Origin: an uncultured bacterium | GTDB taxonomy: Bacteria; Cyanobacteriota; Vampirovibrionia; Gastranaerophilales; Gastranaerophilaceae | DNA: 7,477 nucleotides | Assembly (NCBI GenBank): GCA_902489575.1 | Contig: CABUAQ010000091.1 | Location: forward strand, 1 to 7,477 | Reading direction: 5' to 3' | Shown: positions 1 to 5,353 of the stretch, piece by piece | Numbering within the stretch: position 1 is the first letter of the stretch | Layout of the letters: each line of letters opens with the position of its first letter | Made by a program: the position numbers and the translations under genes | The notes under the pieces: model-generated | The model's database searches: none | The model's input: the letters and a program-made list of their open reading frames with translations, nothing else | What the model was told of the DNA's origin: nothing

Positions 1-1
1 A

Positions 2-94
2 AATACTTTAGAAACAATTACAAAATTTTTTAATTGTCAAATAAAAGATATACTTATAGAAGTAGAACAAGAAGATTATTTAAACATAAAATGA
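2..94 (+). CDS. C-terminal fragment of a small XRE (Cro/CI-type) HTH regulator, 5' truncated
   Basis: Reading from base 2 gives 30 codons open to the window edge and ending in TGA at 92-94. The peptide begins NTLETITKFFNCQIKDIL and then runs through an acidic stretch to the stop. This matches the end of the short Cro/CI-like HTH proteins, where a 'slxTLxkIckxLnCxixDil' helix pair closes the domain and only a short tail follows. The conserved T-L, the hydrophobic spacing, N-C and D-I-L are all visible. The recognition helix lies outside the window. The TGA overlaps the ATG of the next gene (ATGA at 91-94), so the two are probably one transcriptional and translational unit. The family call rests on about 20 residues. 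The fragment could instead be the end of a longer protein that carries such a domain at its C-terminus. Confidence 0.6.
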   Translation, partial: NTLETITKFFNCQIKDILIEVEQEDYLNIK

Positions 95-561
95 AAAAAA
101 TTACTCTAACAAAAGAACAAGTAAAAAAAATAATAAAACGTGGTCGTGCTGAAATTACTGACGACAAATTTGTCGAAATTTTTAAAAATAATATTATCTT
201 TAATAACAACGGCAAGATTTATGATTATATATCTGCAGAATTAATATTCAAAAAACACGAAATAGAATTTGAACACGTTTATAATGCTTATGTTGAAAAC
301 ATTTGTGACCATTTCAATCTTGATCCTTGCGATGTAATCTTATTATTTTATTGCAGTGAATATTATGATTTTAAATTAAGATTTTCCGACACTCAATATG
401 GACTAATTTCTGTGTGTAACAAATCAGAAGCTATAGCCAACACAAAAGCGTTGGAGAAAGATTTAAAAAAATATTCTGAAAAAAGACACTTTGGACTTTA
501 TCGACACTTTGAAAATTCTTTCTTCTGCTTCAGATGGTTAGACGATTTTGAAGCAGAATAA
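91..561 (+). CDS. Hypothetical protein, 156 aa, coupled to the upstream XRE gene
   Basis: I do not recognise this protein. The reading frame is open from a TTG at 34, but I place the start at the ATG at 91 because it overlaps the stop of the upstream regulator fragment as ATGA, and because 34-90 already encodes the regulator's C-terminus in another frame. Neither start has a convincing Shine-Dalgarno sequence, which suits translational coupling. The product has a lysine-rich N-terminus (MKKITLTKEQVKKIIKRGR), an acidic and aromatic middle, and a C-terminal part rich in Phe, Tyr and Trp (around FFCFRWLDDFEAE). It has four to five scattered cysteines, no signal peptide and no membrane segment, so it is probably cytosolic. 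Partnership with a small HTH protein would fit a regulator-plus-effector pair such as toxin-antitoxin or a mobile-element accessory gene, but no motif supports a specific function. It ends four bases before the convergent antiporter gene, with no clear terminator between them. Confidence 0.6.
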   Translation: MKKITLTKEQVKKIIKRGRAEITDDKFVEIFKNNIIFNNNGKIYDYISAELIFKKHEIEFEHVYNAYVENICDHFNLDPCDVILLFYCSEYYDFKLRFSDTQYGLISVCNKSEAIANTKALEKDLKKYSEKRHFGLYRHFENSFFCFRWLDDFEAE

Positions 562-565
562 TTTA

Positions 566-2137
566 TTATGCATTCTTATTACGTTTGAATAAAAATAACA
601 ACGGAACAAGAACAAAACATAGCAAACCAAATATTCTGAACGAATCCATAAATGCCCACAAGTTTGACTGCTCCAATAATGTGCCGTATTGAGAAAACTG
701 TGCCATATGATGAGCTACAGACGGATGTGTAATACTCGAAAGCATTGCAGCTGTTGATTGAACTCTTTCTACATAAGCAGGGTTTAAATCATTCAATTTT
801 CCTACCATCATATATTGATGCATTTGTGCAAATCTGGTAAGCATTGTAGCCACTAAAGATGTCCCAACCGCACTACCAATGTTTTTTAATAAATTTTGCA
901 ATCCGCTGGCATTTGTCATCTGATAGTTGGCAATAGTTTCCATTGAAAGATTTATAATAGGAACCATAGATAAGCCCATTCCAAGCCCCATAATAAAGTT
1001 TGGTATCATAATATTTATACTTGTGATTTGTAAATTCAAAAATCCGAAAACCAAACCGGCAGAACCAAGTAATAATAAACCTGTACAAACAAGTATTCTT
1101 TTATCAACCTTATCTGCAATCAAGGCACATATTATCATAGCTGTCATACTACCCAAACCTCTTGGCATCATGGAAAAACCGCTTAGAAATGCTGTATATC
1201 CCATCATGCTTTGCAAAAATTGAGGTAAAATTGCCAGTGACGCATATAATACAGCTTGCATTACTACCTGAATTAATGTACCTATGATAAAATTTCTGTC
1301 CTTAAATACACTCAAATCAACAAGAGTATCTTTTCTTACGATTTGAGAAACAAAGAAACAAATACCTGATATGCAAGAAATTGCAAATAACCAGCAAATC
1401 CAGGTTGAATTAAACCAATCTGCATTATTACCTTTATCAAAAAATACCTGTAAACATAATAACCAGAGAACTAAAAAGAAAAATCCCAAACCATCCATTT
1501 TGACACCCTTTTGACGGTGAGAATACGGAGGATTAAATAAAAGTTTTTTAGATAATATTGCAGCAATACAGCCAAAAGGAACATTAATAAAGAATATCCA
1601 CGGCCAAGACCAGTTATCTGTAATCCAGCCGCCTAAAACAGGACCTACAATAGGGGCAATAATTACTCCCATACCAAATACAGCCATTGCAGTTCCTCTT
1701 TTTTCCTTTGGAAAGCTTTCCATCATAAGAGCTTGCGTAATTGGCACAATACCACCGCCACCTGCACCTTGCAGTATTCTGAATATAACCATTTCACCTA
1801 AATTTCTTGCCAAACCGCAAAGCAAAGATGCTATTGTAAAAACTAAAATACTTATTATATAAAAATTCTTTCTTCCCAAAAATTTACTGAAAAAATCAAC
1901 CGAAGGAATAATAATACCACTGGCGATTAGATAACTTGTTAAAATCCACATACTTTCATCACGGGTAGCTGAAAAACTGCCTGCCATGTGCGGTAAAGCA
2001 ACGTTTGCAATAGTACCGTCTATTACATATATAAATACTGCAAGCAAAGCCGGTATTGATGTTATCCAAGGATGCTCCGGCAAATATTTATTATCGTCGT
2101 CTTGTTGGACAACATTTTCTTTTATTTCTTCTGACAT
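566..2137 (-). CDS. emrB: EmrB/QacA-type MFS multidrug exporter (DHA2, 14 TM)
   Basis: Inner-membrane drug:proton antiporter of the DHA2 branch of the major facilitator superfamily, 523 aa from the start chosen here, as expected for EmrB. Numbered from that start, TM1 carries the DHA2-type motif DGTIANVALP (about 40-49). A motif-A-like loop, SKFLGRKN, follows at about 84-91. Motif B has Arg120 in FRILQGAGGGG. The antiporter motif C, GMGVIIAPIVGPVLGG, lies at about 155-170, and the EmrB hallmark WPWIFFINVPFG at about 178-189. The frame is open to a GTG at 2167, but the ATG at 2135-2137 is preferred: AAGAGGG lies 4 nt upstream, and the extra codons fall inside a hairpin. It follows the adaptor gene by 71 nt and should work with it and the divergent outer-membrane factor as an EmrAB-TolC-like pump. 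The substrate cannot be read from the sequence; hydrophobic drugs, bile salts or uncouplers are typical for the family. The C-terminus ends in a short basic tail. Confidence 0.93.
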   Translation of the reverse strand: MSEEIKENVVQQDDDNKYLPEHPWITSIPALLAVFIYVIDGTIANVALPHMAGSFSATRDESMWILTSYLIASGIIIPSVDFFSKFLGRKNFYIISILVFTIASLLCGLARNLGEMVIFRILQGAGGGGIVPITQALMMESFPKEKRGTAMAVFGMGVIIAPIVGPVLGGWITDNWSWPWIFFINVPFGCIAAILSKKLLFNPPYSHRQKGVKMDGLGFFFLVLWLLCLQVFFDKGNNADWFNSTWICWLFAISCISGICFFVSQIVRKDTLVDLSVFKDRNFIIGTLIQVVMQAVLYASLAILPQFLQSMMGYTAFLSGFSMMPRGLGSMTAMIICALIADKVDKRILVCTGLLLLGSAGLVFGFLNLQITSINIMIPNFIMGLGMGLSMVPIINLSMETIANYQMTNASGLQNLLKNIGSAVGTSLVATMLTRFAQMHQYMMVGKLNDLNPAYVERVQSTAAMLSSITHPSVAHHMAQFSQYGTLLEQSNLWAFMDSFRIFGLLCFVLVPLLFLFKRNKNA

Positions 2138-2141
2138 TATT

Positions 2142-2148
2142 CCCTCTT
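2142..2148 (-). promoter_or_regulatory. Ribosome binding site that decides the emrB start
   Basis: On the minus strand AAGAGGG is followed by AATA and then the ATG at 2137. This is a near-optimal Shine-Dalgarno sequence. It favours the ATG over the in-frame GTG 30 nt upstream, which has no such sequence and sits in a predicted stem-loop. Confidence 0.8.
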
Positions 2149-2153
2149 TATGA

Positions 2154-2188
2154 AAGAATACCGACACAAATGTAATGCCGATATTCTT
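2154..2188 (-). repeat. 13-bp inverted repeat (stem-loop) between emrA and emrB
   Basis: On the minus strand the arms are AAGAATATCGGCA and TGTCGGTATTCTT, separated by a 9-nt loop (TTACATTTG). All 13 positions pair, two of them as G-U wobbles, and the core is GC-rich. The arms lie at 2176-2188 and 2154-2166. The structure stands in the 71-nt gap between the adaptor stop and the antiporter start, about 6 nt before the antiporter's Shine-Dalgarno sequence. No run of U follows (UUCAUAAAG), so it is not a canonical intrinsic terminator. It may tune expression of the second gene, through mRNA stability, partial attenuation or ribosome access. The pairing is seen directly; the role is inferred. Confidence 0.6.
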
Positions 2189-2208
2189 ATTTAATTAAAA
2201 ACTTTATA

Positions 2209-3222
2209 TTATTTTTTTACTCTTACTTTCGGAACAACAGACATTCCAGGAACTATATTATACTGATTAGAATCAATTTCTTCAGTAAATACGATTTTCA
2301 CAGGAATTCTTTGAACAATTTTTACAAATGATCCAACGGCATTCTCAGGCGGGAACAAACTTGATTTTGCACCAGATGCTCTTTGGATACTATCTATTTT
2401 ACCTTTGAAAACTTTATTCGGGTAAGTATCAATTTTAATATCAACAGGCTGACCAGGTTTCATATCTTTCAACTGGTTTTCTTTAAAATTAGCAACAACC
2501 CAAACTTCTTCAGGAACTAACGTGAATAAAGGTGAACCTGCTGAAACCCACATACCTTCTTCTACTCGTCTTGATGAAACTGTTCCTGACTGAGGTGCAT
2601 AGATTTTTGTATAAGATAAATCTAATGCCGCTTTATCTTTTGCAGCTTTTGCTGATCTCAAATTAGCATCTGCAACTGTTTTTCCGCTATTATCAGAAAA
2701 TAAAGCCTGTTTTGCTTGAGTTAATCCGGCTTTAGCATTATCGTATTTTACCTGAGCAGAATCCAATGTTTGTTTTGATACAGCACCTTGTTCATATAAG
2801 TTTGTGTATCGGTCCAAATCTTTTTTAGCAAGTGTTATAGCTGAATCAGCAGCAGTTAAATTAGCTTTTGCATTTGCTTGATCTAATCTTACTTTTTCGT
2901 ATGTTGAATCTGCTTGTTCTAATTTTATTTTGTAATCTTCATCATCAATAACAGCGACTAAATCACCTTTTTTAACATGTTGGTTATCTGTAACATAAAC
3001 CTCTGATATTTGACCTGAAACACGCGGGGATACGCTTACTGTTGTTGTTTCAACGTAAGCATCATCTGTTGATTGATATTTCATTTCACTATGAACATAA
3101 ATACCGCTTAACACTATAACTACTGCTGCAATTATAATTGCAACTGTTCTTTTTATTCCTTTTGGCGGAGCTTTAACTGTAGTTTCTTCAATATTTTGTT
3201 CGTTTTGATTTTTTTCTTCCAT
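2209..3222 (-). CDS. emrA: EmrA-like HlyD/MFP-family periplasmic adaptor
   Basis: Membrane-fusion (periplasmic adaptor) protein of 337 aa that would link the MFS pump to an outer-membrane channel. Order of parts: short charged cytoplasmic N-terminus; one TM helix at about 24-44 (IKRTVAIIIAAVVIVLSG); the EmrA-type STDDAYVET strand at about 51-59; first half of the lipoyl/biotinyl-like domain at about 62-98, with VSPRVSGQI and VKKGDLVAVID; a long Ala/Lys/Asp-rich coiled-coil hairpin at about 100-205; second lipoyl half at about 206-236 (IYAPQSGTVSSRRVEEG); then beta-barrel and membrane-proximal parts with VWVVANFKENQL, and NAVGSFVKIVQRIPVKI, close to the EmrA signature in that region. It ends in a basic KVRVKK tail. 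The gene lies 14 nt after the regulator's stop, and its Shine-Dalgarno sequence overlaps that stop. The antiporter follows, so regulator, adaptor and pump are probably one transcript. Confidence 0.93.
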   Translation of the reverse strand: MEEKNQNEQNIEETTVKAPPKGIKRTVAIIIAAVVIVLSGIYVHSEMKYQSTDDAYVETTTVSVSPRVSGQISEVYVTDNQHVKKGDLVAVIDDEDYKIKLEQADSTYEKVRLDQANAKANLTAADSAITLAKKDLDRYTNLYEQGAVSKQTLDSAQVKYDNAKAGLTQAKQALFSDNSGKTVADANLRSAKAAKDKAALDLSYTKIYAPQSGTVSSRRVEEGMWVSAGSPLFTLVPEEVWVVANFKENQLKDMKPGQPVDIKIDTYPNKVFKGKIDSIQRASGAKSSLFPPENAVGSFVKIVQRIPVKIVFTEEIDSNQYNIVPGMSVVPKVRVKK

Positions 3223-3232
3223 ACCTTTATAA

Positions 3233-3238
3233 CCTCTT
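3233..3238 (-). promoter_or_regulatory. emrA ribosome binding site overlapping the marR stop codon
   Basis: Minus-strand TAAGAGG holds both the regulator's TAA stop (3237-3239) and an AAGAGG Shine-Dalgarno sequence, placed 10 nt before the adaptor's ATG at 3222. A ribosome ending on the regulator would sit over this site, which suggests translational coupling. A second purine run, AAAGG, lies only 1 nt from the ATG, too close to be the main site. Confidence 0.6.
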
Positions 3239-3698
3239 ATATATTCATTTCCACTTCTTTTTCTAAACTTTCTCTAAACCTTTGCAAAGAATTTTGCAAA
3301 TTTGATTTATCTGATTCTGACAAAATTTTAGGTAACTTTCCTATATATTCTCTTAATTGATTAGCTGTTTTTTCTAAAATAATTTTACCTTCTTCTGTCA
3401 ATTCCATCCGTCTGACAAGCCTGTTATTTTTAGTATCTGCAAACCTCTTTATATAACCTTTTTCTTCCAATGAATTTAAAATTCTTCCTGTATTAGGTCT
3501 GTCTTTTAAAATTAACTTTGCAAGTTCTCTTTGACAAATATCTTCATGCAGCTGCATTGTGTCTAAAGCTGTAAATTCATCCATTGTAATCGGTACATCT
3601 AATTTTTGAAATATTTGAAACCCTAAATATCTGCAATATTTTGCAGTTTGTTCTATTTGGTAATATATAGAATCTGTAAAGTGTTCGCATTTATACAT
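3237..3698 (-). CDS. MarR-family transcriptional regulator of the efflux locus
   Basis: Dimeric winged-helix DNA-binding protein of 153 aa, the normal length for MarR/EmrR/SlyA proteins. N-terminal dimerisation helices cover about 1-35. The winged helix spans about 40-105: helix block CQRELAKLILKDRPNTGRILNSLEEKGYIKR at about 55-85 (the LAK...NTGRILNSLEEKGYI part is the recognition region), then the wing with DTKNNRLVRRMELTEEG at about 88-104, where Asp88 and Arg93 match the family's DxRxxR-type wing residues, though the first Arg is replaced by Lys90. C-terminal dimerisation helices follow. It has cysteines at 4, 22 and 55. Cys4 near the N-terminus invites comparison with redox-sensing OhrR-type members, but its position is not equivalent enough to claim that. 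It is the first gene of the unit with the adaptor and antiporter and is divergent from the outer-membrane factor, so it probably represses all four genes through the palindrome at 3742-3757. No Shine-Dalgarno sequence precedes its ATG. An activator role cannot be excluded. Confidence 0.92.
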   Translation of the reverse strand: MYKCEHFTDSIYYQIEQTAKYCRYLGFQIFQKLDVPITMDEFTALDTMQLHEDICQRELAKLILKDRPNTGRILNSLEEKGYIKRFADTKNNRLVRRMELTEEGKIILEKTANQLREYIGKLPKILSESDKSNLQNSLQRFRESLEKEVEMNI

Positions 3699-3709
3699 AA
3701 ATTTTTATT

Positions 3710-3715
3710 ATTATA
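3710..3715 (-). promoter_or_regulatory. Possible -10 element of the marR-emrA-emrB transcript
   Basis: On the minus strand a perfect TATAAT occurs 11 nt before the regulator's ATG. Transcription from it would start only about 5 nt before the start codon, giving a near-leaderless message, which agrees with the missing Shine-Dalgarno sequence. The -35 position, at about 17 nt spacing, reads TATTTT and is poor. The local A/T bias makes chance TATAAT matches likely, so this is weak evidence. Confidence 0.3.
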
Positions 3716-3741
3716 TATTCTATTTGTTGTAAAAAATAATG

Positions 3742-3757
3742 TGTTGCATTTGCAACA
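3742..3757. promoter_or_regulatory. Palindromic operator, probable MarR-family binding site
   Basis: TGTTGCATTTGCAACA consists of perfect 7-bp arms (3742-3748 and 3751-3757) around a central TT. Farther out, ATAAT (3736-3740) and ATTAT (3760-3764) add a nearly symmetric outer pair. A degenerate half-site, TGTTGTA, lies at 3725-3731. A 16-bp palindrome is the normal size for a MarR dimer. It lies in the 120-bp gap between a marR-type gene and the divergent outer-membrane gene and overlaps the -35 region of the rightward promoter, so binding would block that promoter. Control of the leftward transcript is likely from position but its promoter is less clear. The palindrome is seen; the ligand protein is inferred. 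Confidence 0.7.
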
Positions 3758-3772
3758 ATATTATGTTATCAT
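3744..3772 (+). promoter_or_regulatory. Extended -10 promoter for the outer-membrane factor
   Basis: A -10 box TATCAT (3767-3772, five of six consensus bases) is preceded by TGT, forming an extended -10 (TGnTATCAT). A 17-nt spacer separates it from TTGCAT (3744-3749), a partial -35 lying inside the operator palindrome. Transcription would start near 3779-3780. An ATG at 3786 would then leave only a few bases of leader, which argues for the downstream TTG start at 3819. Confidence 0.6.
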
Positions 3773-3802
3773 AGTGCTATAGAAAATGCAAGTATATTTT
3801 TT

Positions 3803-3809
3803 AAGAGGA
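3803..3809 (+). promoter_or_regulatory. Ribosome binding site that decides the outer-membrane factor start
   Basis: AAGAGGA followed by 9 nt and TTG (3819-3821). It gives a product beginning MKKTIVTLLLASF, a textbook signal peptide. The ATG at 3786 in the same frame has no Shine-Dalgarno sequence and would add eleven residues (MQVYFLRGYKT) before the signal peptide. Confidence 0.72.
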
Positions 3810-3818
3810 TATAAAACA

Positions 3819-5222
3819 TTGAAAAAGACTATAGTTACACTACTTTTAGCAAGTTTCATAATTACAGGGGTATTCCCGGCAGAAACATTTGCCATTGGTA
3901 ATAAAGATAAAATTAAAGAACCTAAAAAAGCTTCTATCACAAAAACTCATAAACAAAGAGCCAAGAGTGATGAATTTAAATATGAATATATTAATTATAA
4001 CTGGTGGAATAATTTTAATGACGAAATTTTAACAGGTTATATTGATAAAGCTATAAAAAATAATTATGATTTAAAAATGGCAACAATAGCTGTTGATGAA
4101 TATTATCAGGCAGTAAAAATGCAATTCGCGAGTGAACTACCTTCTGCAAGTGCAGGCTTTGGTGCAGGTTACACTAAAATGCCTTATACAACTAGTGCCG
4201 ATTGGGGATTTTCTACACCTGCTTTTGCAAGTTACGAAGTAGATTTATTCTTGAAAAACCACGACAAAACAAAATCTTCAAAAAAAGATTATGAAGGTTC
4301 ACTGCAGGATGAGCGAGCAGCTTATATTTCAATAGCTTCTGCTGTTGGAACAACTTATTTCAATATAGTTAAATTAGATAAAATGATTGAATTACAGGAA
4401 GAAATTGTTAAAGACAGAAAACTTATTTATGATTTAATGCTTGCAAGAAACAAAGAAGGATTAACTTCTACTGCTGATACTGTGAAAGCTAACAAATCCT
4501 ATATTGCAGGTAATACTGATTTAACTGAATACAAAAAAATGAGAACAAAATTATTAAATCAGCTTTGTGTTCTAATTGGAGAAAATCCTAACAATTGTGA
4601 CTCTATTACAAGAATAAGTTATGATGAACTAAATTTTTCCGGCAATATACCATCAGAAATACCGTCAGATATAATTTCTCAAAGACCTGATTACATAAAA
4701 GCTGAAAAAATGGTTGAAAAAGCTGGTATTGATGTAAGAGTAGCGAAAAAAGAATTTTTACCTTCATTCAATATTTTAGGAATAGCATTTTTCCTTGCAA
4801 ATGATCTTGGTAGTGTTTGGACAACAAAAAATGCTCTTGCTTTGCTTGGAGGCGGTTTAAACTTACCAATATTTACAGGCGGAAGAAGACTTGCTAATCT
4901 TAGAATGAAAAAAGATGTTTATGAAAGAGTTTTAAATAATTATAAAAAAACAAATTTAACAGCAATTCAAGAAATCAATGACGCTATGGTATCTATAAAG
5001 CTTGATGAAGAAAAATACAAAGATACAAAAAAACAAGCTGAACTTGAAAGACAAGATTTCGGATACAGTACAAACAAATATAATCAAGGTACAATATCAA
5101 AACTTGATTTGGTTCAGGTAAAAGAAAATGTACTATTCACTGATAAACAAGAGGTAAATGATAAAATTAATTGTCTTGTGAATTATATAGGTTTATATAA
5201 AGCAGTGGGCAGTCAATTATAA
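3819..5222 (+). CDS. TolC/OprM (NodT)-family outer-membrane efflux protein
   Basis: Trimeric outer-membrane channel that completes the tripartite pump, 467 aa from a TTG start, the usual length for this family. Numbered from that start: Sec signal peptide at 1-25 (MKKT, hydrophobic core LLLASFIITGVF, cleavage after TFA); a lysine-rich linker to about 55; the N-terminal NYNWWNNFNDE motif at about 59-69, matching the 'WW..F.D..L' opening of the NodT/OprM group; FASYEVDLF at about 137-145, the usual SYElDLf; the NodT hallmark IPSEIPSDIISQRPDY at about 277-292, followed by VAKKEFLPSFNILG; and LNLPIFTGGRR at about 347-357 before the second helical repeat. There is no lipobox cysteine after the signal peptide, so unlike OprM itself it is probably not lipidated. 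It is transcribed divergently from the marR-emrA-emrB unit, with the palindrome in its promoter and its own terminator behind it. I leave the symbol blank because tolC and oprM are equally loose fits. Confidence 0.9.
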   Translation: MKKTIVTLLLASFIITGVFPAETFAIGNKDKIKEPKKASITKTHKQRAKSDEFKYEYINYNWWNNFNDEILTGYIDKAIKNNYDLKMATIAVDEYYQAVKMQFASELPSASAGFGAGYTKMPYTTSADWGFSTPAFASYEVDLFLKNHDKTKSSKKDYEGSLQDERAAYISIASAVGTTYFNIVKLDKMIELQEEIVKDRKLIYDLMLARNKEGLTSTADTVKANKSYIAGNTDLTEYKKMRTKLLNQLCVLIGENPNNCDSITRISYDELNFSGNIPSEIPSDIISQRPDYIKAEKMVEKAGIDVRVAKKEFLPSFNILGIAFFLANDLGSVWTTKNALALLGGGLNLPIFTGGRRLANLRMKKDVYERVLNNYKKTNLTAIQEINDAMVSIKLDEEKYKDTKKQAELERQDFGYSTNKYNQGTISKLDLVQVKENVLFTDKQEVNDKINCLVNYIGLYKAVGSQL

Positions 5223-5273
5223 AATAACAAACATACTAACTCAAAATCTTAATCATATTTTTACTTACTAATC

Positions 5274-5304
5274 GCCGGTAATTATTTACCGGCTTATCTT
5301 TTTG
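5274..5304 (+). terminator. Intrinsic terminator of the outer-membrane factor gene
   Basis: Perfect 8-bp stem GCCGGTAA / TTACCGGC (5274-5281 and 5286-5293) with a TTAT loop, followed by the T-rich run TTATCTTTTT. It lies 51 nt after the stop codon. The T-run is only on the plus-strand side, so it ends rightward transcription; the leftward ilvE transcript meets the hairpin without a following U-run. Confidence 0.88.
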
Positions 5305-5313
5305 TTTGCAGCA

Positions 5314-5350
5314 TTTGTATAAAAAATGTTCTAAAAATTTTCTATACAAA
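5314..5350 (-). terminator. A/T-rich stem-loop directly after ilvE, possible terminator or 3' end element
   Basis: On the minus strand TTTGTATAGAAAAT and ATTTTTTATACAAA pair over 14 positions with one G-U wobble, around a 9-nt loop. The stem starts 3 nt after the ilvE stop codon. It is very A/T-rich and lacks a trailing U-run (UGCUGC follows), so termination would be weak; 3' end protection is as likely. On the plus strand the same arms have one A-C mismatch and are followed by CTTTTATA, so it might back up the terminator at 5274. Confidence 0.35.
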
Positions 5351-5353
5351 CTT

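Noticed and set aside
553..571. Small inverted repeat GCAGAATAATTTATTATGC at the convergent ends of the left gene and emrB
   Set aside because: One mismatch, a loop too short to fold well and only A/T pairs inside; not credible as a terminator.
873..1088. Open frame on the minus strand inside the antiporter gene
   Set aside because: Wholly covered by emrB in another frame; low-complexity aromatic product, no start signal, no recognisable motif.
927..1223. Open frame of 98 codons on the plus strand opposite emrB
   Set aside because: Antisense shadow of membrane-segment codons; no Shine-Dalgarno sequence and no family resemblance.
2135..2167. GTG at 2167 as the start of emrB
   Set aside because: It lies within the hairpin and lacks a Shine-Dalgarno sequence; the ATG ending at 2137 has AAGAGGG at good spacing.
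5294..5353. Terminator at 5274 as bidirectional, also ending the ilvE transcript
   Set aside because: On the minus strand the GC-rich stem is followed by GATTAGTAAG, without a U-run, so only the plus-strand direction is supported.
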